Below are positions 17,019 to 26,000 of a DNA stretch of 58,469 nt, in pieces. Below the pieces are notes generated by a model. The model did not search any database. It saw only the letters and a list, made by a program, of their open reading frames with translations, and was not told the origin of the DNA. The stretch comes from Fusobacterium sp. (GTDB lineage Bacteria > Fusobacteriota > Fusobacteriia > Fusobacteriales > Fusobacteriaceae): contig NZ_JAWDXO010000018.1 of assembly GCF_032477075.1 (NCBI RefSeq), positions 1 to 58,469 of the forward strand, given 5' to 3'. How positions within the stretch are numbered: position 1 is the stretch's first letter; each line of letters begins with the position of its first letter. A program made the translations under genes and the position numbers.

Positions 17019-17492
17019 TCATATTTTTACTCTTATTTGTTTTAAAATATGCCTAAAAAACCATTTTATTTTCATTCTTTTTTTTACAAGAAGAAGTGCT
17101 TGTGGTACCAAATCTATGACATTTTCTATAACATGCTGATACCTGTTGAATTTTCCACTGATTATTTTTTTTGCACTCACTATCCATGATATAAGCAAAA
17201 GATTAAATATTCTTAAAAAATTTAATAAAAAATTAAAAGCTCCTTCTTCAGTTACATAAAAGTTTCCTATTTTAAATAAAACTCTTCCTTCTTGTGTATA
17301 AAAAAGCTGGATAAGGCATGTTGTAAAATATAGAAAAAATAAAAACTTCATTTTTCCAATATTTTTTTTAAAATCTTTATTTAGAATAATATTTATTATA
17401 AAAAGAATAAAAGTTATTCCAATCATCAATTTTATATTATTAATAACTATGTTACTTAGAAGCAGTATAAACAAACTACTTTTTAATAACAT
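17019..17492 (-). CDS. Small membrane protein, possible EcfT/CbiQ-like fragment
   Basis: The protein has 157 residues with about four hydrophobic segments and a basic tail (KIKWFFRHILKQIRVKI). Its middle, FYVTEEGAFNFLLNFLRIFNLLLISWI, resembles the segment of CbiQ/EcfT proteins that precedes their coupling helices, but the protein is shorter than a usual EcfT (about 250) and the Ala-Arg-Gly motifs are absent. It starts inside the last 17 nt of serS with its own GGGAGGG site, so expression with serS is expected. No ECF ATPase gene is nearby. I cannot name a function. Confidence 0.6.
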   Translation of the reverse strand: MLLKSSLFILLLSNIVINNIKLMIGITFILFIINIILNKDFKKNIGKMKFLFFLYFTTCLIQLFYTQEGRVLFKIGNFYVTEEGAFNFLLNFLRIFNLLLISWIVSAKKIISGKFNRYQHVIENVIDLVPQALLLVKKRMKIKWFFRHILKQIRVKI

Positions 17493-18747
17493 CTATCCCT
17501 CCCATATAAGGAACTAGAGCTTTTGGAATAAGGAATGATCCATCTTCTTGTTGATAATTTTCCATAATTGCCACAAAAGTTCTTCCTACTGCAAGTCCTG
17601 ATCCATTTAATGTATGACAGAATTCACTTTTTGAACTTCCATTAGGTCTGTATTTAAGACCCATTCTTCTAGCTTGGAAATCTGTACAGTTAGAGCAAGA
17701 AGAAATTTCTCTATACTTATTCTGAGATGGAAGCCACACTTCTAAATCATATGTTTTTGCTGCTGAAAATCCTAAATCTCCAGTGCATAATTGAATAATT
17801 CTGTATGGAAGTTCAAGTCTTTGGAGAACTTCTTCAGCATTAACTACCATTTTTTCTAATTCTTCATAAGAAGATTCTTGAGTTGCTATTTTTACCATTT
17901 CCACTTTATTGAATTGGTGTACTCTGATTATTCCTTTAACATCTTTTCCATATGATCCTGCTTCTCTTCTAAAACATGGAGAATAAGCTGTATAATATTT
18001 AGGAAGTTCCTTTTCATCCAATATTTCTTTTCTGTGAATATTAGTCATTGTAATTTCTGAAGTTGAAATAAGGAACATATCATCAGTGGTTCTATACATA
18101 TCATCTTCAAATTTAGGAAGCTGTCCAGTTCCTTCGCATATCTCTCTTTTTACTAAAAATGGAGTTATGTGTTCAGTATAACCATGTTCCGTTGTATGCA
18201 TATCAAGCATAAAGTTGACAAGAGCTCTTTCAATTCTAGCTCCCATTCCTCTATATAGTACAAATCTTGACCCTCCTAACTTTGATCCTCTTTCAAAATC
18301 AAGTATTCCAAGATTCTCTCCTATTTCCCAATGGGCTTTTGGTTCAAATGTAAATTCTCTAGGAGTTCCCCATCTCCTTACTTCAATATTTGCTTCTTCA
18401 TCTTTTCCTATTGGAGTATTTTCTTGGTACATATTTGGAATTACCATTTGAAAATAAGTAAGTTTTTCATCTACTTCTGCTAACTTTGTATCAAGTTCTT
18501 TTATTTGAGCAGAAACTTTTCCCATTTCTTCTATTATTTGAGAAGCATCTTGTTTTTCTTTCTTTAATCTTGCAATTTCAGAAGATTCAGTATTTCTTTT
18601 TTGTTTTAAAAGTTCTACTTCACCTAATATAGCCCTTCTTTCTTCATCAAGTTTGTCAAATTCTGTAAGGTCAATATTGCTGTTTCTATTAGCAAGCATT
18701 TCTTTTACAAGTTCTCTGTTTTCACGAATAAATTTTAATTCTAACAT
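17476..18747 (-). CDS. serS: Seryl-tRNA synthetase
   Basis: Charges tRNA-Ser. The N-terminal long coiled-coil arm (about 25-100), which binds the long variable arm of tRNA-Ser, is evident from its Glu/Lys heptads. Class II motifs follow: motif 2 in FRREAGSYGKDVKG and motif 3 in GSGLAVGRTFVAIMENYQ. The length of 423 is normal. The start at 18747 has GAGAGGGG. It lies 30 nt after the DUF2344 gene and overlaps the small membrane-protein gene that follows. Confidence 0.97.
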   Translation of the reverse strand: MLELKFIRENRELVKEMLANRNSNIDLTEFDKLDEERRAILGEVELLKQKRNTESSEIARLKKEKQDASQIIEEMGKVSAQIKELDTKLAEVDEKLTYFQMVIPNMYQENTPIGKDEEANIEVRRWGTPREFTFEPKAHWEIGENLGILDFERGSKLGGSRFVLYRGMGARIERALVNFMLDMHTTEHGYTEHITPFLVKREICEGTGQLPKFEDDMYRTTDDMFLISTSEITMTNIHRKEILDEKELPKYYTAYSPCFRREAGSYGKDVKGIIRVHQFNKVEMVKIATQESSYEELEKMVVNAEEVLQRLELPYRIIQLCTGDLGFSAAKTYDLEVWLPSQNKYREISSCSNCTDFQARRMGLKYRPNGSSKSEFCHTLNGSGLAVGRTFVAIMENYQQEDGSFLIPKALVPYMGGIDVIKK

Positions 18748-18777
18748 ATTTATCCCCTCTCTATATTATTTATTATT

Positions 18778-19371
18778 TCAAGAATTTATTTTATATCCAC
18801 ATCTTTTAATTTTTACATTTTGTTGTTCAATACCCATAAGTTCAAGATAGGAGTTAGGTGAAATATTTATTATTTCCATAATAATTTTATTATTATCTCT
18901 TTTAAAAGATTTTATTCTTATCTTAAGATCTCTTGTAGTGATTTTCCCTTTCTTTTCCTTTATCTCCACTATTTCATCTCTATTTAAAAGTTCTTCTAAT
19001 TTTGAGATATCATCCTCTTTTCCTTCAATTTCATATATCATGACAGTATATTCTTCCATTATGGAGGACTTTTTAGGTACTTCCTCAACTTTATTTACTC
19101 TGAACCCAACAACATTACTGCTATTAAGTCTTTCAAACACTTCTTCATTCGACATTGGAGATTCCAATTCAAAATCCATCAGTTCATCATATGCTTCTGT
19201 TCCCAAAGACACAGGACTTCCAAAAGACATTTTTGGTCTTGGATGAAACCCTTGACTATATTTTACAGGAATTTGAGATTTTTTTAAAAGTCTGTCAAAA
19301 AATCTTAGCAAGTCTAAGTGAGAGATAAATTTCATTTCTCCAAACTTATCAAAATACACTCTTTTTTTCAT
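18778..19371 (-). CDS. DUF2344 (TIGR03936) family protein
   Basis: A 197-residue protein with the family N-terminus MKKRVYFDKFGEMKFISHLD, followed by KYSQGFHPRPKMSFGSPVSLG. DUF2344 proteins are usually found beside, or fused to, a B12-binding radical SAM protein (TIGR03960) and near rng/ribosomal protein genes; neither is present here. Its biochemical role is not established; an RNA-related role has been inferred from context in other genomes. It is the first gene of a DUF2344-serS-membrane protein unit with its own promoter. Confidence 0.85.
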   Translation of the reverse strand: MKKRVYFDKFGEMKFISHLDLLRFFDRLLKKSQIPVKYSQGFHPRPKMSFGSPVSLGTEAYDELMDFELESPMSNEEVFERLNSSNVVGFRVNKVEEVPKKSSIMEEYTVMIYEIEGKEDDISKLEELLNRDEIVEIKEKKGKITTRDLKIRIKSFKRDNNKIIMEIINISPNSYLELMGIEQQNVKIKRCGYKINS

Positions 19372-19406
19372 TTTTACCTCTGATAATATTTATTTTATAT
19401 TCTGCC

Positions 19407-19435
19407 ATTTTACCACTTTATTCCAGATACTTCAA
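19407..19435 (-). promoter_or_regulatory. Promoter of DUF2344-serS
   Basis: TTGAAG (19435-19430) and TAAAAT (19412-19407) are 17 nt apart in the 83-nt gap after lpxD, giving a leader of about 30 nt. Confidence 0.6.
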
Positions 19436-19454
19436 ACATGTTTTTTATTTATTT

Positions 19455-20465
19455 CTATTTTTCTTCTAATTTTTTTTCTATAGCTCTTACTCTCTTTAAC
19501 AATTCAGGAAGTTTTTTCCAAGAAACTCTCACTTTCAAATCTTCTTTATGATCCATTAAAGGATATCCTGAAAGCATTTGATTATCTCCTACATTTCCAC
19601 TTACACCTGATTTGGCTGCTATAACTACATTACTTCCTATTTTTAAATGTCCTGCTACTCCTACTTGTCCTGCAAGAGTGGTATTGTCTCCTACTTCAAC
19701 ACTTCCTGCTATACCTACTTGAGATATAAGAAGACAATTTTCTCCAATAATATCATTGTGAGCTATTTGTACTAGATTATCTATTTTAGTAAATTTTTTA
19801 ATTAGAGTATTTCCAATAGTTCCTCTATCTATTGTAGTATTAGCTCCTATCTCTACTTCATCTTCCAATACTACATGTCCTATCTGCTCTATTTTAGTAT
19901 TATTTCCATCAATTTTTATAAATCCAAATCCATCTGATCCTATTACTGCTCCTGGCTGAATCACACATTTTTTTCCAATAACACAAAATTCTCTGATAGT
20001 TGCATTGGAATAAATAACTGTTCCTTCTCCTATTGTTACTCCTTCTCCTATTGTTACATTAGGATGAATAACTACATTATCTCCTATTACAGTATCATGT
20101 CCTATGTAAACATTTGGTGCTAGTTTGACATTATTTCCTATTTTGCTGGAATCTTCTATCATTTTTTCAAAAGGTCTAGTTTCCCTCTTGAAAAAATTCA
20201 AAAGTTTTGGCATAAGTGTTCTTGGATTTTCTTTAACCTTCAAATATATTTTTCCAATATTTTCTGGCAAAGGAATATCTGGTACTATTATTACTTTTGC
20301 TCTAGTTTCATGCAGCTTTTTTAAAAACTTTTCATCTGATGCAAATGTCAAACTGTCCTCTTGTGCTTGAAAAAAGGGAGCAAGTCCAGAAATATTTTCT
20401 AGACTTAAATCTCCCTTTACTTCACAACCAAGGAGGGCAATCAAATCAACTAACTTGTAGTTCAT
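19455..20465 (-). CDS. lpxD: UDP-3-O-acylglucosamine N-acyltransferase
   Basis: Third step of lipid A synthesis. The 336-residue protein has the uridine-binding N-terminal domain (1-100), then a left-handed beta helix of hexapeptide repeats (about 105-290: VIGDNVVIHPNVTIGEG and similar), with the catalytic His in LVQIAHNDIIG. This shows an LPS-making diderm. It follows skp by 20 nt, as in many Gram-negatives, but fabZ, lpxA and lpxB, which usually come next, are absent. The start has AAGGAGG. Confidence 0.96.
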   Translation of the reverse strand: MNYKLVDLIALLGCEVKGDLSLENISGLAPFFQAQEDSLTFASDEKFLKKLHETRAKVIIVPDIPLPENIGKIYLKVKENPRTLMPKLLNFFKRETRPFEKMIEDSSKIGNNVKLAPNVYIGHDTVIGDNVVIHPNVTIGEGVTIGEGTVIYSNATIREFCVIGKKCVIQPGAVIGSDGFGFIKIDGNNTKIEQIGHVVLEDEVEIGANTTIDRGTIGNTLIKKFTKIDNLVQIAHNDIIGENCLLISQVGIAGSVEVGDNTTLAGQVGVAGHLKIGSNVVIAAKSGVSGNVGDNQMLSGYPLMDHKEDLKVRVSWKKLPELLKRVRAIEKKLEEK

Positions 20466-20485
20466 GTTACCTCCTTAAAATATTT

Positions 20486-20965
20486 CTATTTCTTGTTTTT
20501 TTCCATAGTACTTATTACTTTATCAGTTATATTTTCTCCACCAAATTTTACTGCTCCAGCTTCAAATACATAATCATATTTTCCAGTTTTAGCTACTTCT
20601 GAAATTGCATTATTCATTGTAGTTTCAATAGTTTGAAATCTTGTAAATTCCTCTTTGCTTAATTTAGTTTGAGAATCCTGTATAAATTTTTGGAAAGCTT
20701 TTACTTGTCCTTCAAAAGTTGTTTTTTCTTTATCAGTAACTTTTGCTCCTTTTGCTTGAAGTTCAAGTTGTGCTTTCTGAAGTGCTACTTCTTTTTGTTT
20801 GATTTCATTTTCAAGTCTAGTTTTTTCTTTATTTAAATTTTCTTGAACTGTTTTAGTTTGGGAAAATTTAGCAAAAGCCTCTTGTGAGTTAACATAACCA
20901 ACTTTCATAGCAAATGCTGATACTGATAGCATCAATGCCATTGCTGGTATTAATATTTTTTTCAT
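20486..20965 (-). CDS. skp: OmpH/Skp family periplasmic chaperone
   Basis: Holds unfolded outer-membrane proteins for the BAM complex. A signal peptide ends near residue 19 (MKKILIPAMALMLSVSAFA). KVGYVNSQEAFAKF is the family start, followed by a long Glu/Lys/Gln coiled coil (about 35-115) that would form the tentacle. The length of 159 matches Skp. It sits 29 nt after bamA and 20 nt before lpxD. The start has GGAGG. Confidence 0.92.
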   Translation of the reverse strand: MKKILIPAMALMLSVSAFAMKVGYVNSQEAFAKFSQTKTVQENLNKEKTRLENEIKQKEVALQKAQLELQAKGAKVTDKEKTTFEGQVKAFQKFIQDSQTKLSKEEFTRFQTIETTMNNAISEVAKTGKYDYVFEAGAVKFGGENITDKVISTMEKNKK

Positions 20966-20994
20966 GTGTGATACCTCCGTTACTTTATATTATG

Positions 20995-23076
20995 TTAAAA
21001 TGATTGTCCCATATTAAAATAGAACTCCATTCCACTATCCATTTTGTCTCCCACTGGCCATCCAAAGTCAAATCTTAATGGACCAATAGGTGTATTAAGT
21101 CTTAATCCTACTCCTGCTGTTGTAGCAACTTTATCTGGGAAGTCTGCATCTTGACCATATTCTAAGTCTCTTCCATTTTGTTTCCATGCTCTACCTGCAT
21201 CAAAGAATACAACAAATCCTAGAAGTTCATTAATTTGAGTTCTGTTCTCTACAGTACCAACAAGTTTTTGAGTACCTTTAAAGAATCCACCATCATATCC
21301 TCTAAGTGTGCTTCCTCCACCTACCCAGAATCTTTGAGCTTCTTTAGTAGAATCAGTCATAATTCCTCCAACAACTTTATAAGCAAATGTATTATTTTTA
21401 AAGAATCCTCTATGATATTTTCTAAGTTCTAATGTAACATTTCCAAAAACGTCACCATCATAACCACCAGCATATCCACCTTCTAATTGAAGCTTAGCAT
21501 ATTCCCCTGCTGTAGGATTCCAGAAATGATTTCTTGTATCATAAGTTAAAGATGGGAATAAACTCCAAATGAAGTAATCGTCATCAATTCCTCTAACCTC
21601 TGGTCCGCCATTAGACCAGTAATATTTTCCACCATTTTCATAAAACTTACTTTTTCGAGCTTTTTCTTCTACATATTCAAATTTAGTTCCAAGACTCAAT
21701 CTTACATTTTTAGTAAGTCCTTTACCTATGTTGAATTTAGCTCCAATAGTATCTATTTCATGGAATAATTTACTATCATCATCTTCATAACTATTTTTAT
21801 AAATGCTCCATCCCCATGAAATTCTATCTGTATCTTTGATCCAAGGATCATAAAAATTAATTGAGAAACTTGTATAGTCTTCATCTGATTTTTCAAATGT
21901 AAACCCAAGCTCTTGCCCTTTTCCTTTCCAGTTAGTATCTTTTATTGAAATAGTTCCTAACAGACCTATTTCAGAACCATAAGATATTGCTCCCTGAAGA
22001 ATAGCAGTTCTTTCTTCATCAAGAAGAAGCACTATTGTTTTTCCATCTGGATCTCCAGGAATATCTCTTGATTCATATTTAACATTTTTAAAATGTCCTA
22101 ATCTCATTAAATTTTTTACAGTTTCATCATATTTATTTGAATTAAATATTTCATCTTTAGAAAACTCTAGTTCTCTCTCTATTACATATGTTTTAGTTTT
22201 TAAAACATCATCAGTAGGTTTTCTTCTAGCACCTTTTTGCTTTGTTACCATTTTTTTGAATTGGATATCTCTTATTGTTCCTTCACTCAAATAAATTTCA
22301 AGTTCTAGATTTCCATTAATTCCTATATCTGTAACCTCAGTAAGTGTATAACCATCATCTTGATATTTTTTTAAGATTCTATCTCTATCTTCTCTGATAG
22401 TATTTATATTGAATATTTTTCCTGGTTCAGTCTGTATTACTTTCATAAGATCTTCTGTTGTATAAACAGTGTTTCCTATAATATTTACACCATTAAGAAT
22501 AGGGTTTTCCATAACTTCATATATTACTTTTACCCCTTTTCCACTTTTTACAGCATCAGGAATAACATCTCTGAAATATCCACTTTCAATAAGATCTTTA
22601 TGCCCTTCTATAACTTTATTTTTAGAAAAATAACTTCCAACTTTTACTGGAACTTTATCCATAAGATCTTTAGTGCTCACATAATGGTTTCCAATAAATT
22701 CAATTGAATTTACTAACAAAGAAGTATCAACTTTTCCTCTTTCTGAAAGAGGTATGATTCCTTTTTTCTCAAGCATAGATTTTGCATCTCTGTTTTCTGT
22801 TATATCAACAGTTAGCTTTATTCCTCCATCATAAACTGTTGGTTGAATAGAAACATCATTTACATATTCTAACCCTTTGATATTTTTGTAATCTTCAATC
22901 ATATTATCTGTTACAAACTTCTCTCCCTCTTTTGATCTCATATTTTCTAAAATGATTTCAAAAGGAATTTCTCTATTGTTTATAACTTCCACCTTTTTTA
23001 TGCTGTAGTTAGATTCAGCACCAAAACTGAAAAGTCCCAATAGAAAAACCATTAGTACTATTAATTGCTTTCTCAT
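20995..23076 (-). CDS. bamA: Outer-membrane assembly factor BamA (Omp85)
   Basis: Inserts beta-barrel proteins into the outer membrane. After a signal peptide (MRKQLIVLMVFLLGLFSFGA) I can delimit four POTRA-like domains (about 22-100, 115-197, 198-272, 273-350), one fewer than in E. coli. A 16-strand-type barrel follows, with the loop-6 motif GGGSTLRGYDGG and a terminal Phe (FYFNMGQSF). The length of 693 is shorter than E. coli BamA (about 810), which fits the missing POTRA. It is flanked by tamB upstream (16 nt) and skp downstream. The POTRA count is by eye. Confidence 0.95.
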   Translation of the reverse strand: MRKQLIVLMVFLLGLFSFGAESNYSIKKVEVINNREIPFEIILENMRSKEGEKFVTDNMIEDYKNIKGLEYVNDVSIQPTVYDGGIKLTVDITENRDAKSMLEKKGIIPLSERGKVDTSLLVNSIEFIGNHYVSTKDLMDKVPVKVGSYFSKNKVIEGHKDLIESGYFRDVIPDAVKSGKGVKVIYEVMENPILNGVNIIGNTVYTTEDLMKVIQTEPGKIFNINTIREDRDRILKKYQDDGYTLTEVTDIGINGNLELEIYLSEGTIRDIQFKKMVTKQKGARRKPTDDVLKTKTYVIERELEFSKDEIFNSNKYDETVKNLMRLGHFKNVKYESRDIPGDPDGKTIVLLLDEERTAILQGAISYGSEIGLLGTISIKDTNWKGKGQELGFTFEKSDEDYTSFSINFYDPWIKDTDRISWGWSIYKNSYEDDDSKLFHEIDTIGAKFNIGKGLTKNVRLSLGTKFEYVEEKARKSKFYENGGKYYWSNGGPEVRGIDDDYFIWSLFPSLTYDTRNHFWNPTAGEYAKLQLEGGYAGGYDGDVFGNVTLELRKYHRGFFKNNTFAYKVVGGIMTDSTKEAQRFWVGGGSTLRGYDGGFFKGTQKLVGTVENRTQINELLGFVVFFDAGRAWKQNGRDLEYGQDADFPDKVATTAGVGLRLNTPIGPLRFDFGWPVGDKMDSGMEFYFNMGQSF

Positions 23077-23092
23077 CCTTACCTCCGTTTTT

Positions 23093-26000
23093 TTATTGCT
23101 TTCTGAAGATATCTAATAGAGTATCATATTTTTTCTCAAATTTGAAGTCAATATGATAATTTATAGAATTTTTTGAATTTTCATCGGCTTTAGTTTTAGC
23201 CTTTCTAGGAAGTTTTCCTGCTCCTATTCCAATAGATTGTCCAGGTTTAAATCTGTATTCTACTGAAAAGTCATATTCCTCAAATGCTCCACTGTTTCTC
23301 TCATTATTATTTTCCGCGTTATCATCCCCCAATAAGGTACCTCTTGCTACCCAGTATAATTTATCTTTGTAAATATTATCTTCTGCTTCTATAACTGCAC
23401 CTAAACGCAATCTATTATCCTCTGCATTTGGATTCTGATTTTCACTTGTTAAAATATTGGATTTTATTCTAAATTTTGATATATTTAAAGTATTTTTTAT
23501 AAGATTTGAAACTGGTCTGAATATTGTTTGTGATAATTGACTTCCTATAACAGTCTTGAATAGTGTCGCTGAAGCACTGTCTGAAAATTCCTCATCTCCT
23601 ACCAGTAGAGATGATAAATTACCACTTGAACTTCCATTTTTAGAAGTTATTGTAAATCTAAGAGCATCTAATTCTCCATTTATACTCATTCCTAATTCAT
23701 CATTTTGTACCTTTACTCTGGAATCTAAGACTAAAGTTGGATTTACATTTGGAAAATAATCCTTTCTATCATTAAATATTACAAGCGCTTTATCCAATTC
23801 AAATGTATTCCCATTAATTGCTAATGAACCTTCTTTAATTTCCACATCTCCTAGAAAAACAAATTTTCCGTTTTTACCAGAAAGTCTTCCTCCTCCTACA
23901 ACAATTCCTTCCACATCACCAACAAATATATTTACATCTTGTATATCAAGTTTGATTCCTTTATCTATTTTTAAAGTAACATCCAATTCTATTGACTTTT
24001 CAAAAATAGTATTAATTTGAAAATCTTTTCCAAGATCTTCACTTCTATTTACTATTGATGATGAAGATTTAAATAAAAAGTTTTTGATTATTTGAAATAA
24101 TGATTTTGAATTACTTGGAATATTTTCAACTTCTCCATCTATAATATTGATATTTCCTGCTAATTTATTATTTTTCATATTAAATTTTGTATCAAATTTG
24201 ACTCTAAAGTAATTACTATACTTATAATTTACTCCTTTAGTGTCAAGTGAAATATCATAATCTAGGTCTTCCATGTAGTAAGGATTTTCAGCTATATCTG
24301 TTATACTTGGTAATTCTAAATATCCTTTTAAAATAGTATTTCCTTCATTCAATTTCCCTTGAAAATTTTCTATATAAAGACGTTTTTTATCAAGCTTAAT
24401 TGTACTGTTAAAACTATTCATATCAATAAAGAATTCCTTAGATTTCATTCCAAAATTCATCAAATTGAAATATCCATTATTTCCATCATCCTTCAAATTT
24501 AAATTGAAGGATGCAATTCCTTCTATATTAGTTATACCATATTTTTCTAAAAAAATGTTTAAAAAATCTAAATTTATTTTAGAAGAATTTACTAAAAAAT
24601 TATATTTTTTATTTTCTAGTGTTATATCTCCTTTAGAATAAAAGGAGTTATCAAGGTACTTAAAGGAAAATTCATCTAAAAATATTTTATCAAGATTTCC
24701 ATTTATTTTTATTAAAAAGTTTTTAAATTTTATTTCTTCCATTGATATAAGATTACTATTTATTTTTAAATCATATTTTAAATCTTCCACTTTTCCAGAA
24801 AGTTTTCCATTAAAAATGAGATTTCCATTTATAATTTCTTCTTTTGTATATTCTTTCAGTGTATTCAATCTAACTACTTGATTATCTATTCCAGCTGTTA
24901 TTTCCTTTGTCTGTAAATTATAACCAGCTGTTAATTGAAGAATATCTTTCATATCACTATTTGAAAGAACTATTTTATTTAACTCAATAGTTCCATCAGA
25001 AATATTATCTGCTTTATACCTTCCTTCTACATATACATTTGGAAGTTTTGTTCCTCGTATGTATATTTTATCTATTGTAGAATTCAGTTTAGCATTTATT
25101 TTTTTATCTTCACCATCTACTTTTAAAGTTCCAATTACTCTGTATTTCAAATTTGTATCAGAATAATATTCAGATGGGTCATCCTCTATTATATTTAAAA
25201 TTGCATTATATTTTTTATTTTTTAAATTGTATTTTCCATTAAAAATGCTGTTATTGAAATAAATTTTATTCACTTTCACAAGTGATTTATAATAATTTAT
25301 ATCTCCATAAATATGGATATCCTTTTTTTCTTCTCCAATATCCAATTTTATATCATTTATTCTCATATCTATTTTGGGATCATTTATTTTTCCACTTACT
25401 TTTCCTTTTACATCATTAATATAGAACTTAGGATATTCTATATTAAATTTTTCAAAGTCCAATTTTTTTATAGAAAAGTCAATATTCGAAGCTAAATTTT
25501 TTAAATTTATATTACCATTTACATCTAATATTCCATTTCTGAAATCTCTTATTTCAAATTTATCATCCTTTATTCTCATTGCGAAAATAAAACCATTTAG
25601 ATCATAATCATTATACTTTATTTGACCTATACTCCCTTTAAAATCGCCATAAATTTTTTCATCTTTTTTAAATTCAAATTTTCCAGCAATATCTTTAATT
25701 TCAGCCAAATACTTAAAAGATAAAGATTTAATATCAATCAATGCTTTTATATTTCCATTTTCTCCCGATACCTGACCATTAAGAGAAGCATTTAAAAGAA
25801 CATCTTCATTCAAAACATTTCTCTCTACATTTAATTCTTCTGCATCAAATTTTAGATCATAAGACATTTTATTTATATCAGTTTCTCCAGTAAGATTAAA
25901 AGTTATTTTATCCTCATTTTTATCATGAGCAGTGAGGCTATCTATCATTATTTTGTTATTTTCTGCTATAAAGTCAAGAGCAAATTTAAGATTATACAGA

